Part shown: piece by piece, positions 20,813 to 32,229 of the stretch
How the letters are laid out: the number at the start of each line of letters is the position of its first letter
Position numbering within the stretch: position 1 is the stretch's first letter
Translations under genes and position numbers: made by a program
Assembly (NCBI GenBank): GCA_039090855.1
Contig: CM076991.1
Location: forward strand, 101,878,021 to 101,942,020
Source: Macrothele yani
Lineage: Eukaryota > Arthropoda > Arachnida > Araneae > Macrothelidae
Reading direction: 5' to 3'
Length of the DNA stretch: 64,000 nucleotides
The notes under the pieces: model-generated
Databases searched by the model: none
What the model saw: the letters and a program-made list of their open reading frames with translations, nothing else
What the model was told of the DNA's origin: nothing

Positions 20813-21738
20813 TGGGGCCGTATGTCCGAGATTATAGGAGGAGGGCGGTTTTCTGACAACCGGACCAAATGTCATATGGGGAAAGGGGGGTTTCCTGACA
20901 ACCGGACCAAATGTCACATGGGGAAAGGGGGGTTTCCTGACAACCGGACCAAATGTCATATGGGGAAAGGGGGGTTTCCTGACAACCGGACCAAATGTCA
21001 TATGGGGAGAGGTGGGTTTTCTGACAACCGGACCAAATGTCACATGGGGAAAGGGGGGTTTCCTGACAACCGGACCAAATGTCATATGGGGAGAGGTGGG
21101 TTTTCTGACAACCGGATCAAATGTCACATGGGGAAAGGGGGTTTCCTGACAACCGGACCAAATGTCACATGGGGGGAAGGGGGAGGTTTAGTAATTCGGA
21201 CGTCAGAGGCAAAAATATAGGGGAAGATATTTCTTCGTTTTGTTTTGTCTTTTTTTCTTCTTTTGATAGTTAAAAACAGATATGAAATATTTCAGATTTC
21301 TGATGATATTCAATTAAATCACAATATTAAGTTCTCGTATTTGTACTACCAAATCTACCGTGTTTTGTAGATGGTATGATCGGGAGTGTTGCCACCTTGA
21401 ATGCGTGCATTCATATGTAGATCTTTATTTCAGAATGATAAAGTTCGGGTAGCATTTGGGAACAAATTAATGTCTAAATAATAAATATTTTCTGAAGAAA
21501 AAAATGTTAATATATGGAAGATTCCTTTAAATAATTACATGTTTTCTTTCTGTTTCTCAACGGTCTTCTAAAAGCAGTCGTCAAAAAAAAAAAAAAAAAA
21601 AAAGAAGAGGGGTTGCGGTAATTAGGACTTAGTTTTTAGGTTGGAGGTGTCAACAATAGGACAAAATGTGACATGGGGGACGGAGGAGTCTAAAAATAGT
21701 AAAAAAATAACGGACGTACTTTATGGACGGCCCCTTTT
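20813..21738 (+). mobile_element. Possible small DNA element with GGGGCCGT ends enclosing a minisatellite
   Basis: Left end tttggggccgtatgtccgag and right end (reverse complement ggggccgtccataaagtacg) share GGGGCCGT and a following gt-cg-type word in inverted orientation. Near 21655-21690 a diverged copy of the minisatellite word (ggacaaaatgtgacatgggg) recurs, tying the right flank to the array. Family unknown; the terminal match is short, so this is tentative. Confidence 0.4.
20845..21190 (+). repeat. 42-bp minisatellite open in both strands
   Basis: Eight to nine units of gacaaccggaccaaatgtca followed by a/tatggggaaaggggggtttcc-type sequence, with only a few substitutions between units. 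The unit is a multiple of three, so the plus strand reads repeated PDNRTKCHMGKGGF and the minus strand repeated TFGPVVRKPPFPHM without stops. One unit near 21140 has a 1-bp change of phase. Probably a tandem array, not a gene. Confidence 0.9.
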
Positions 21739-22435
21739 CAATTTCGTCCGTAATCAGAAATCAGATTAATACTTGGTTTCTTTTATTTCTTGCAACTTCC
21801 TTTTTATAAAACAAAATATAGTTCCCTATTTTAATTATTAACCATCTAGAACTCTGAATTCCAGAGACGTGAGACCCAGTTTCGAATCATTTCTCTTGTC
21901 CAGTATGAGAACAAAAAAGTTGCATGAAGTATTAGAAAACAGTTTTTCTCAAATTTCTGAAAAATATTGTGTTTCTATAAAAAGAGCAGATGCATTTCTA
22001 CTTCATTTAAGTATAATAAATCAGTCCTTTTTTTAAGAAAAACAAATGGAAGAAGAAGAAAGGAATGAGAGAGAGATAGAGGGAGACCGAGAGAAATATT
22101 TATCGTTATGTTGTTAGATGCATAGGCCACGGTTCTTGTGGAATTCATACCAATGTGGAGGTGTTCAAATCAATACAGTTTAGCATCGTTCATAATATCA
22201 GTAAAACGTTTTATATGGAAAAACCATGTAATACTGTATAGATATAAAATTCTATGTTTATATTAATTTATATTTCATCGATATAATCGTTTTACCTGTA
22301 GCATATTCCAATGATGTGATCACATCCTGTTTTGTAAAATCGTAATAAGTTTTATGATCTGAGCAAAAAATGCATATCCTGATATCTTGCCTTATTGTCA
22401 AAAAATAGTTCTGATCCCCTGAAAATAATTACGAT
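21739..22435. other. AT-rich spacer
   Basis: No gene; a short GA-rich stretch lies at about 22060-22090. Confidence 0.4.
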
Positions 22436-22439
22436 TTGT

Positions 22440-23541
22440 ACATCGTTGCCGTAATTGCCTTCCACTCTTCTACAAAAGCATAAACCAGGTCGATCCTTGA
22501 TGTCAGGCGGTTCCACCTGGTTTGCAGTCCGCCGCGTTCCAATTCATCCAAAAGGTGTTTCATGATGTTAAGATCGGGACTGTGTACAGGCCAGTCAAGT
22601 TCTTTCACAGCAACCTGATCACATCATTCCTGAACGGACTTGGTTTTATAAACGGGGGCCATTTCCTGTTGGTAAAGGAAAAGGCTTTCACCGAAATGTT
22701 ACCATTATATTGGGAGCACAGAATTATCCCGAATGCCATTATAGGTCGCAACTTTAAGAATACAAGGCAATGAAATTAAATCCAAATGATTAAAAGCATC
22801 CCCAGAGCAGGATGCTTCTTCCACAAAACTTCACAGCTGGCACAACACAGTCGGACAGATAACATTCATCTGGCATCCCCACACCATGACTCGTCTGTCG
22901 CATTGCCAGATGATGAAGCGTGATTCATCACTCTAGAGAAAGAGTTTCCACTGCTCCAAGGTCCACGGACGCCGAGCTTTACAATTACACCACTTCAACC
23001 GTCAATTGGAGTTCATATTGCTGATGTCAGGCTTGTGTGCTGCTGTCAGCCATGGAAACCCATTTCCTTCAGCTCTTGGCGAACCGTTATGGTGCTGGCA
23101 ATGCTCTCAAAGGCATTTTGGAACTCGTTGGTGAGTGCTCCAACCGAGGGCAGGCAATTTTTTCGCACTAACCGCTTCAGCACTCGGAGGTGCAGATCTG
23201 TTATTTAACATGGCCCACCAGTTTGTGATTGTGCGTTACTACTCCTTGGCGTTTCCACTGCAACGTCCTTCAAAGTTGATCGTGGGAACTGCAGTAGAGT
23301 AGACATTTCCCAAACTAACTTGTTGCTAAAGATGGCATCCTATGATCATGATACGTGGAAAGTCACTGAGTTCTGCCTTATCGCCAGGATTTGGCCATAT
23401 ACTCTTCATGTTTATCTATGGCGTTTTATAGGGCATGTGCGCCTTTTTATACTGGTGTGGGCCTTGGCTGTGATGTGTACGGAAAAATCCACCACTCAAA
23501 CGTGGTGTCAGGATACTTTTGATCATATGGTGTCTGTCGAA
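22440..23541 (-). pseudogene. Tc1-like element relic with one recognisable end
   Basis: On the minus strand the outer end is readable at 23515-23541 (CACCATATGATCAAAAGTAT). Further in, near 22580-22610, is LDWPVHSPDLNIMKHLLDEL, the third catalytic region, where the usual E of IEHLWDEL reads K. It is followed by ERGGLQTRWNRLTSRIDLVY and EEWKAITATM. The middle (22750-23300) matches a transposase only in short frame-broken pieces. No left end was found. Long dead. Confidence 0.65.
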
Positions 23542-23739
23542 AATTAGAATAAGTCAAGTACGGTGAACATTATTTGAACCATGCAGAGCTTGGAGCACTT
23601 CGTTCCATGTAATACAACCTAGGTCGGAAAAGTTCCAGGAATGACGCAATAACGAAAATAAAAAAGTAACATACTCACAATTAATACTGGTCATCTTAAA
23701 AATACCGCATTTGTGAATCAACACACAGCACACTTTCAG

Positions 23740-25510
23740 TTTAATTTATAAATTCTCTACTCCAGTTGCATTGCACGCTTTTTCTCATTTTCAGATCCCC
23801 ATCCACTGCACTACCTAGCACTACGAAACTAGAAAATTCCGTCCATATGTTTCGGAATTTTCTAGTTTCGTTTCTAAATTCCAAACTCCAGTTGCGCTCA
23901 TGGCTTTTTCTAATTTTCAGGTCCCCATCAACGGCGCTACGTACCTTACGTCCATGTGTTTTGGAATTTTCTGGTTTCATTTCTAAATTACCAAATCTTG
24001 TTGCTTTCTTGGCTGTATCTCATTTTCATATCACCATCAATCGCGCTGCCTAGTTGCGCCCATGGGTGTTGAAATTTTCTAGCCAAATCTCTAAATTCCC
24101 GACTCCCGTTGCATTCTTGGCTTTTTCTCATTTTCAGATCTCCATCGACCGTGCTACCTAGCTTGCATCCACATGCTTTGGAATTTCTAGTTTCATTTCT
24201 AAAAAAAATTACCAAATGCTATTGCATTCCTGGCTGTTTCTCATTTTCAGATCCCCATCAATTGCGCTGCCTAGCTTGCGCCCATGGGTTTTGGAATTCT
24301 CTAAATTCCCGACTCCCGTTGCATTCTTGGCCTTTTCTCATTTTCAGATCCCCATCGACCGTGCTACCTAGCTTGCATTCATGTGTTTTGGAATTTCTAG
24401 TTTCATTTGTAAATTACCAAATGCTGTTGCATTCTTGGCTGTTTCTCATTCTCAGATCCACATCAATTGCGCTGCCCAGCTTGCGCCCATGAGTTTTAGA
24501 ATTTTCTAGTCTCATCTCTAAATTCCCGTCTCCCGTTGCATTCTTGGCTTTTTCTCATTTTCAGATCCCCATCGATTGTGCTACCTAGCTTGCATCCATA
24601 TGTTTTGGAATTTCTAGTTTCATTTCTTAATTCCCGATTCCCGTTACGCTCTTGACTTTTTTTCATTTTCAGATCCCTATCGTCTGCCCTGTCTACCTTG
24701 AGTCCAAGTGTTTTGGAATTACACGGTCTCATCTCTAAATTCCCGTCTCCCGTTGAGTTCATGGCTTTTTCTCATTTTCACATCCCCATCGACCGTGCTA
24801 CCTAGCTTGCATTCATGTGTTTTGGAATTTCTAGTTTCATTTGTAAATTACCAAATGCTGTTGCGTTCTTAACTGTTTCTCATTTTCAGATCCCCATCAA
24901 TTGCGCTGCCCAGCTTGCGCTCATGGGTTTCTTTTTTTTTTTTTTTTTTTGATTGGAGGTTTAACGACCACCGTGAGCAACTCAATGGGATATAAGCAGT
25001 CGCCCGTCCCTAATTTAGGGTCACTGGTTCCAGGGAAGGGAGAGAGTCAGTGCCGTAAGACAAACACAACATCCATGCCTGACCGGGATTCGAACCCGGA
25101 CCCCTTACGGACGAATGATCAGAGGCCAACGCCTTAGACCACTGCGCCACCGGGGCGGCCATGGGTTTTGGAATTTTCTAGCCTCATCTCGAAATTCCCG
25201 TCTCCCGTTCATTCTTGGCTTTTTCCCATTTTCAGATCCCCATCAACTGCGCTACCTCGATTGCATGTTTTGGAATTTCTAGTTTCATTTCTAAATTCCC
25301 GATTCCCGTTACGCTCTTGGCCCTTTTTCGCATTTTCAGATCCCTATCGTCTGCGTTGTCTTACCATGAGTCCACGTGTTTTGGAATTACATAGTTTCAT
25401 TTCCAAGTTCCAGACTCTTGTTGCGTTCTTGGCTTTTTCTCATTTTCAGATCCCTATCAACTGCGCTACGTAGCCTGTATCCATATGTTTAAGAACTTGT
25501 AATTTTGTCG
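23740..25510 (+). repeat. ~110-bp satellite array with a splice-acceptor-like core
   Basis: About 14 units, each with gcattcttggctttttctca, then ttttcagatccccatcgacc, gtgctacctagcttgcatcc and ttttggaatttctagtttca. Unit spacing is mostly 107-114 bp (the cag-atcccc point falls near 24135, 24346, 24454, 24562, 24671, 24777 and 24886). The pyrimidine-rich run ending in CAG resembles a 3' splice site in every unit. A SINE interrupts it at 24931-25159. The long ORFs here come from the repeat. Confidence 0.9.
24931..25159 (-). mobile_element. tRNA-derived SINE, family A, with 9-bp target duplication
   Basis: CATGGGTTT at 24922-24930 and again at 25160-25168 is a clean target-site duplication inside a satellite unit. 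The minus strand reads GGCCGCCCCGGTGGCGCAGT, the A-box region, then GGTTCGAATCCCGG (B box), ccctaaattagggacgggcg, gagttgctcacggtggtcgt and a 3' A-rich tail (plus-strand T-run at 24932-24950). This is the best-dated insertion in the window: younger than the satellite. Confidence 0.9.
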
Positions 25511-26762
25511 CTCTTCACTTATTAGTCTAATAGGTAAATTAAAAACAAAACAAAAAAACAGTAATGTTTAGGAAAACGCTTTATGTCATAAAGAGCTTCG
25601 GCCTTGAATAGTCAATTCCCTGTTCGGAGGTTTTTAGAAATACTAAAGACCTCTAAAGTTTAAGCAGTATGAATTCATGAATGTCTAACAACGGGATGAA
25701 AAGCATCAGAACAAAGACTACAGACATGATTCCTTTTTTTTTCTTTATGATGAGGGGAAATTTATGTATTTCCGTAAATACTAGCGTTTATTTTATTGCC
25801 TGCCATTGTCTTTCGGTCAACAATTGCAGATGGGAGCTTTTAAACCTCAGGGCATTCATTCGCAGGAGGAAGAAAATGACAAAAATGGAAAAAAAAAAAA
25901 AAAGGGGGGGGGGGCTGATAAAAACCAACAACAAAAAAATACTACGCATAAACGAAGTGTCCCACGTGCACCTGCGTGCTTTGTCGCCATTTGTTTTTCC
26001 ATTTCTACCTGTCGTAAAAAAGGGCTGTAATGAACGGTAGCCTGCTTTGTGGCAAAACACGAAATAATAATATACACAAAGTGATGGGGGCATAACTCTG
26101 GCGCATGTCATTTGAACATCCTGAAAGTCAAGGAAAAGGTACAGCTTTTTCGGAAATCTCTTTCGGGTCCCTTTTGTTAAACAAAAGAACTCACGGTCAC
26201 ATACGCTGAAGTTTGCAATAGTTGCAGCTCAGCTTTTCACTCCTCACTCTCTTTTGTCCTCCATGTATGCTTAGCTCTTTAAATTACACCGGTTTTGAAC
26301 CAATAAACCAGAGGTGACATGGGTTCTGTCACGCAAAACTGCTGCAGGTATCTAGCAACTTATTTGGAGATAATCTAAAGGTATGTATTAAACGAGTAAC
26401 CAAACATCGTATCGCGACCTGAAACGCATGCACACAAACTGCCGGAAACGGAAGTATTAAACCTTTAACTTTGATGTTGAAGGCTTGAACTGGGAACGGA
26501 TTGGCCCGCCGTGACTTTTCCTGGCGGACCACTCGAGAATTGGGCCACTTTCACGTTTTCCTGGAGGTTTTTTTGGAACAAACAAATAATTATTTTGGTA
26601 CTTATGAATAACAATTGTTAACTTGAGCATTATTTCAGTTTGAAACTTTATTTCCGTAGAAAAATTAAATTAAAATTAAAATTTTCCTTGTACATGTACA
26701 TGTTGGGCGTTTTATCTGAAATAACACAGCAAAATTCTCTGTACATACACAAATGAGCTTAC
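25511..26762. other. Unassigned interval
   Basis: Contains an A-run followed directly by a G-run near 25888-25914. The ORFs overlapping this tract are low complexity. No gene is supported. Confidence 0.4.
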
Positions 26763-27747
26763 CTAATTAACTGTAGGACCCCCCCCCCCTTTAGCCCGCA
26801 AAACAGCCGCCACTCGGTGAGGTATCGATTCGATGAGGTGGCAATAGGTATCCTGGGGTATCTGGTACCATAATGTCAACAGCAGGTCCTCCAGTTCCCG
26901 TACATTTCGGGGTGGTGGTGATTTAGCGCGAACCCGCTTTTCCAAGTCGAACCATAAATGTTCGGTTGGGTTCATGTCAGTTGAATTTGGAGGCCAGGGC
27001 ATTAACAGAAAGTCACCAGCACGTTCTTCGAACCACTCCTTGAGGATTATGGCAGTGTGGCATGGAGCATCATCCAATTGGTAATGGCCATCGCCAGCAG
27101 GGAATACAGTTGACATGAATGGGTGAACTTTGTCAGCAACGATGTTCAGATGCTTGAAGGCTGTGATTGTGCTATTGGAATAATGGGGCCTAAAGTGTCC
27201 TAAGTAAATATCGTCCACATCATAACACCACCTCCGCCGTCCTGTTTCCGCCCAACAGTGCATCCACGCATCCGTTGGTAATCAACGTATCCGCGCTCAG
27301 CCGCCTACGTGATGCAGCAGGAATCTTGATTCGTCAGACCAAGCCTCTTTCTTCCAATCGTCCACGGTCCAATATCGGATGATCTTGGGCCCATTTCATG
27401 CTTTGTTGGCGATGACGTGCAGTGAACATGGGGACCTGGCTGGGTCTTCGGCTAACACAGTTCAGGCTGCGATGAACTGTGTGCTGCGACACATTTCCCT
27501 GATCACCACTGTTGTAGCTGCGGGTGATATGTCGCACTGTGGCACTGTGGTCATTGAGCTGGTGACGACACACGGCTGGACGAAGGTTTGTCGTTTGGTC
27601 ATCTGTGCAACACTTTAGGTACGTACTCACTACAGCGGTACGTGCACAACCCACAAGCACTGACGTTCCCGAGATCGTAGTTCCGATGCGCCGTGCCATC
27701 AAAATTTGTCCTTTACCAAACTCCGATAAATCGGCAGCTCTTCCTAT
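26763..27747 (-). pseudogene. Tc1-like transposase, one frameshift and lost start
   Basis: The N-terminal part (27747 downward) reads GRAADLSEFGKGQILMARRI, but the expected initiating Met is Ile here; the sister fragment at 52504-52630 reads VIMGKAADLS, supporting a lost ATG. HTH 2 reads HTVHRSLNCVSRRPSQVP. SDESRFLLHH (first D) is readable near 27310 in another frame. The remainder (27263 to 26763) is open: GHFRPHYSNSTITAFKHLNI, QLDDAPCHTA (second D), TDMNPTEHLWFDLEKRV (E), IPHRVAAVLRAKGG. All three catalytic residues survive, so it is a rather recent loss. Confidence 0.8.
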
Positions 27748-28271
27748 TCTGACTCCGAACACTCTACTAACCGAAAGCCGGTTTTCGGGTTGTACTGTAT
27801 ATATATATTGCCATGTCAACTTTACTTGAACCACCGTTCGGTTTCCAGACGCGCTCATTTCTGTAGGCTGGGGGTGGTCACAATGTAATGGCCCATCAGT
27901 TTATGTTTGAAAAGTGCGGCCGGAACAAGCACGCAGCTATAAATTAACGAAGCTAAATCTAACTAGGGTTAGACGTAGGTCATCAGATTTGGTGTCCACG
28001 GTTACTGACGGGCAATACTCTCCTTTTGTAGTTTTGAAAGGCATACTAGTAGTACTCATTGTGTGATGGCCCATCATCCCCACCTCTCTTATTCATGGAT
28101 TGACATAGAACACAAAGCGATTCTCCGGCTGAGATTCTGAAATCCGTGCCCCAGTTGCATTTATATTAAAAGAACCAACGACTTACCAGTACTGATAAAT
28201 AGAAATGTTACCATTACTGGTTGATGGGTAAAAATAATGGGAAGACTTTAAAACGTCAACTCCAGTAGGAG
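27748..28271. other. Unassigned spacer
   Basis: Includes the upstream flank of the preceding Tc1-like copy (ggtggtcacaatgtaatggc near 27870, also seen near 52995). No gene. Confidence 0.35.
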
Positions 28272-28599
28272 ATACAGTGGTTGGACAAAATAATGTGAAC
28301 ACCTGGGAAATGTGTGATATGTCTTTATTAAGAAGGTGTAGGACCACCATTCGCCTTTCATACAGCATGCAAGCTTCTTGAAATAAATTCATACAGCTTG
28401 TAAATAGTCTATAGTGGAATGTTGTACCGTTAGTCGATCAGAACATCAGCCTTTTGGTTTAAAAATTTTAGAGGAAGAAATCCGCTTCTCACTCTGCTCT
28501 GCAAACCTCTCTCACAGTGGTTCGATGATATCCAAGTCCAGTGATTGAGCTGGCCAGGGCAGATGTTGAAGTTCATCTTGGTGCTCCTAAAATCAAGAC

Positions 28600-28945
28600 T
28601 AATTAATACACACAAGTGACGTGGATTAGGAACATCAAACAGAAGTCATCGCTGATTCCACGTTTATAAGTGAGTTACGGAAAACTTCTCATCGGCCGCC
28701 ACCTGGAATCGAACCCAGGTCTTCCAGTTACGCGCCGGACATGCTACCACTGCCCCACAGCGGCCTCGAATTCTCCAGACTCACATGCGACTAACTGCCA
28801 AACCACATGGCAGGTTACTTCTTGGAGCCCCGTACAATGCTGAGGATTTACCAAAGATGGTAAGCACCAACTGAACAAAAAAAAAATAGGAGGCAAATGA
28901 ATAATTAATACACACAAGCGTTGCGGATTAGGAACGTCAAACATA
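28600..28945 (-). mobile_element. tRNA-derived SINE, family B, reverse copy
   Basis: The minus strand has GGCCGCTGTGGGGCAGTGGT, ggcgcgtaactggaagac and GGGTTCGATTCCAGGTGGC near 28683-28765, followed by cttataaacgtggaatcagc. The word ggattaggaac(a/g)tcaaac stands at both sides (about 28624 and 28927), marking the unit length. Confidence 0.8.
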
Positions 28946-29132
28946 TTACTTTAGGTTTGGCAGTTAGTGGCATTTGAGTCTGGAGAATTCGTGGACGCTG
29001 TGGTGCAGTGGCAGCACGTCCGACGCGTAACTGGAAGACCCTGGGTTCGATTTTCGGTGGCGGTCGATGATAATTTTTCTGTGACTCACGTATAAACGTG
29101 GGAAGAGCGATGACTTCTGTTTGATAAAATAA
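28946..29132 (+). mobile_element. tRNA-derived SINE, family B, forward truncated copy
   Basis: The plus strand has gctgtggtgcagtggcagca, gacgcgtaactggaagaccc, GGGTTCGATTTTCGGTGGC, then gataatttttctgtgactca and gagcgatgacttctgtttga. It stands head to head with the copy at 28600-28945. Confidence 0.8.
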
Positions 29133-29809
29133 AGACAGAACTGCTTTGTCTGTGTGTATGGGCGCATTGTCATCATGAAAAATGGCACTATTGTTGGGAA
29201 ACAACATTTGGACTATGAGATGCACCTGATCACTTAGAATGTCCATGAAGTCACTGGCAGTAACTCGACCATGTAAGGTAATGATGGAGCCAGACGAATC
29301 ATCACAGATCTATCCTCATAGTAGGAAGCAGACATTCCTTACTGTATGTTTCCTGGAGTATTCTCCATATATAAACTCGACTTATTGTTGGGAGTAACTT
29401 AAAGGAGGACTCATCGGACCATATCACACATTTCCAGTCATCAACTGTCCAGGTTTTGTGCTAATAGCACCACCGTTTTCGCATGGTATCGTTGGTTTCT
29501 GTGATTACAATTTTAGCATTTGCAGCTTACATGGATGCGTGCTTTGTGAAGTTCCGTGAGGACTGTTCTTGTGGAAACAGGATCTTCCAGGAGGATGTGG
29601 AGTTCTACTGTCACTTTTGCTGCAGTAGTTCTGTGTTGTTTGACACAATCCTTGTTAGTTCTCGACAGTTTTTCTAATTTAATCTCGGGTTTTTCATCCA
29701 TGGATGTTGACTTTGTGAAGTTTCGTGAGGACTGTTCTTGCGGAAACAGGGTCTTCCAGGTGGATATTGAGTTCTACTGTCACCTTTGCTGAAGTCGTTC
29801 TGTGCAGGA

Positions 29810-29990
29810 AATTGACAAGAGTGAATGACATCATGATAAAAACAAAGACCCTCAACTGGTAATAGGCTGGATATACTGCTAGAAAAACTGACCACCGTTG
29901 GACAACTGAAATACTAGACTGAATACCAAGGGACAGGAAAAGACCCACAAGAAGACAACTTGGGAGATGTTGTGACCTCTAATCAACTTT
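29810..29990 (+). pseudogene. LINE fragment, C-terminal tail
   Basis: Read in shifting plus frames the segment gives NDIMIKTKT, then a KLTT/TDHRWTTEIL-like stretch, then IPRDRKRPTRRQLGRCCDL. The same tail is readable at 32700-32870 in the longer LINE copy. Only this end piece is present. Confidence 0.6.
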
Positions 29991-30207
29991 CCGTTTGGGT
30001 TTTGTTTTCTGATGTAAATGTGTTATCTTCTGCTTAAACGTTTCCTTACTGAATGATTCATTATTTCTCCCATGAACGTTTTCACTTTGGAATCGCTGAC
30101 AAAGAGACATAGCAAGATAAAATCATTAGATTGAATGTTCACGTTCGTAGAGTTTTAAGCAGAGTTATTCAGAAAGTTGAGAGAGTGAGAGAAAGTTGAT
30201 AGATATA

Positions 30208-31645
30208 CACTGACGGAAAAAAAAATCCCAACACCACGAAAAAACAGTTGTAGAGGAATGAAATGGCGGCAATACATTTGTATAGGTAACATATTTAATC
30301 GATTAAGGTTTCAAGATCACAGCTTATTGTAAGCGCGAGAAGAGCCATTTTCAATGTGAAATGCTGGTACATTAATAACCGGTGTAACCGCCAGAATGCT
30401 GAATGCAAGCACGCAAACGTTCATGCATTGTGTCGTACAGGTGCTGGATGTCAGTTTGTGTGATGGAGTTACATGCCTGTTGCACTTGGTCGATCAATAC
30501 AGGGACGTTTAATGCTGGTTGGGGGTGACGCTGGAGTTGTCGTCCAATGATGTCCCATACGTGCTCGATTGGTGAAAGATCTGGTGATCCAGCAGGCCAC
30601 GGCAACATGTCGACACTCTGTAGAGCATGTTGGGTTACAACAGCAGTATGCGGGCGAGCGTTATCCTGTTGGAAAACACCCCCTGGAATGCTGTTCATGA
30701 ATGGCAGTTCAACAGGTTGAATCACCAGACCGACGTACAACTGTGCAGTCAGGGTGCGTGGGATAACCACGAGAGTGCTCCTGCTGTCATAGGAAATTGC
30801 TCCCCAGACCATAACTCCAGGTGTAGGTCCAGTGTGTCTCGGCCGCAGACAGGTTGTTTGCAGGCGCTCACCTGGCCTCCTTCTAACCAACACACGGTCA
30901 TCACTGGCACCCAGGCAGAACCGGCTTTCATCAGAAAACACAACAGATCTCCACTCCGGCCTCCAATGAGCTCTAGCTTGACACCACTGACGTCGCAAAC
31001 AGCAGTGGTTTGAAGTAAGTGGAATGCACGCTACAGGGCGTCTGGCTCGGGGCTGTCCTTCAAGTAACCGATTTGTAACAGTTCGTTGTGTCAGAGGAAT
31101 GAAATGGTGGCAACTGCAGCTCGAATTGCTGCCGCAGACGCGGTACGATGCGCCACGGCCATACACCGTACACGGCGGTCTTCTCTCTCAGTAGTGCCAC
31201 GTGGCCGGCCGAAACCCGGTCTTCTTGAGGCAGTACCTTCCCTTGACCACCGCTGCCAACAATCATGCACAGTGGCTACATTCCTGCCAAGTCGTTCTGC
31301 AATATTGCGGAAAGAAAATCCACCTTCTCGTAGCCCTATTACACGACCCCGTTCAAACTCCGTGAGCTGTTGATAATGGCTTCTTCGTCTTCTTAAAGGC
31401 ATTCTTGACTAACATCAACACACTACGTCGAATCTCACCGATAACTAACGCTCACGAACGTTACAGCGCGTATTTACAACAAACCTGCTTTGCATGTTCC
31501 GAGGGGCGCTGCTAGCGCCACACGTATGCGCCGAGCACGAAATTTGCATAGACGTCATCTTACAGATGTACACTCACCGCCTACCAACTGTCGTTTATCT
31601 AACACAACCCCTTCTTGGTGTTGGGACTTTTTTTTTCCGTCAGTG
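30208..31645 (-). mobile_element. Tc1-like transposon, nearly intact
   Basis: TA at 30206-30207 and 31646-31647. The ends CACTGACGGAAAAAAAAATC and, reversed, CACTGACGGAAAAAAAAAGT continue with cccaacacca on both sides, so the terminal repeats are almost perfect over ~28 bp. Length 1438 bp. Good end symmetry and a near-open gene suggest recent activity. Confidence 0.9.
30372..31402 (-). pseudogene. Tc1-like transposase with a single apparent frameshift
   Basis: ATG at 31402 (MPLRRRRSHYQQLTEFERGR) leads into HTH 1 (ERLGRNVATVHDCWQRWS), GFGRPRGTTERE and HTH 2 (VAHRTASAAAIRAAVA). Near 31100 the frame shifts. The rest, to the stop at 30372, is open for ~240 residues: LTQRTVTNRLLEGQPRARRP, VVFSDESRFCLGASDDR (first D), GVMVWGAISYDSRSTLVVI, VFQQDNARPHTAVV (second D), GSPDLSPIEHVWDIIGRQL (E; DD34E) and a C-terminal HLYDTMHERLRACIQHSGGY. 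All catalytic residues are present and total length equals the family norm (~340 aa). One indel separates it from an apparently complete gene. Confidence 0.85.
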
Positions 31646-31970
31646 TAGTTAATGTGGAGTTGTCGAGAGATTTATATGCGTTACAGTTATATCGATTTGC
31701 ATGTGTGGAGATCTGTGTACGAGGACTGTTGTTATTGAGATCGTTATGATCGATGAATATAGTGTATGAGTGATCTGAAATTCCAGTGGTAGGCGAAATA
31801 AGAACGTGGATTTTGCGAGTAACCATGTGATGATACTTTACTTGGTCTTTTGAATACTGTTTTGACAAATTGTGACTTATATGTTCAAAAGGTTTATTAC
31901 GAACATTAGCAGAGGCGCTTATTTAAGCACATAAACACTAAATCTTACAGCAATTTAATCCTTAATCCAC
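31646..31970. other. Unassigned spacer
   Basis: No gene or repeat recognised. Confidence 0.35.
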
Positions 31971-31974
31971 CGCA

Positions 31975-32110
31975 ATCGATGGATGAAATTCGTAAGCATG
32001 CCTGAAGGACACGGAAGAGAATTGAAGACAGAGAGTTGCGGAGACCTTCATCCAGCCGTGGGTTGAAAATGGTTGATGTTGTAGATGATGATTACTGCTT
32101 TTAGTTTCGA
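31975..32110 (+). mobile_element. LINE 3' end fragment
   Basis: gagaccttcatccagccgtg, ggttgaaaatggttgatg and a gatgatgatt tail match the 3' end of the LINE at 32230-32975 (catccagcagtggattgata, atggttgacaatgatgatga). A trinucleotide tail instead of poly-A suggests the RTE/CR1-type style of 3' end. Confidence 0.6.
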
Positions 32111-32229
32111 ACTGTAAAAGAACATTTGGTAGGAGAAAAGGAAATGTACCGTGTGGTTATAAAATTAGTATCCCTATTCTCCGGTATCTTGAAATGCGAA
32201 AAATAGAGAAGCAGAAACAAAACGAGATA

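Larger units (their letters stand above)
28272..29830 (-). pseudogene. Tc1-like transposon relic, split by two SINE copies
   Basis: The left end CAGTGGTTGGACAAAATAAT lies at ~28275 and is followed by ~330 bp of element. SINE family B pieces fill 28600-29132. The transposase resumes on the minus strand with FHDDNAPIHTDKAVLSLF near 29160 (second D). The HTH region occurs twice in tandem: TTAAKVTVELHILLEDPVST at ~29545-29640 and KVTVELNIHLEDPVSARTVL at ~29700-29805, period about 169 bp. No intact frame. Confidence 0.7.

Noticed and set aside
20762..21220. Repetitive secreted or structural protein gene (for example silk-like) in the 42-bp array
   Set aside because: Unit composition is unlike silk, there is no signal peptide, and one unit breaks the phase before the end.
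23766..24492. Plus-strand ORFs with repeated FLIFRSPST-type segments
   Set aside because: They are produced by the ~110-bp satellite in shifting frames; units change length by non-multiples of three.
25788..26111. ORFs on both strands around the A-run/G-run at 25888-25914
   Set aside because: Driven by homopolymers (K/G or F/P runs); no homology.
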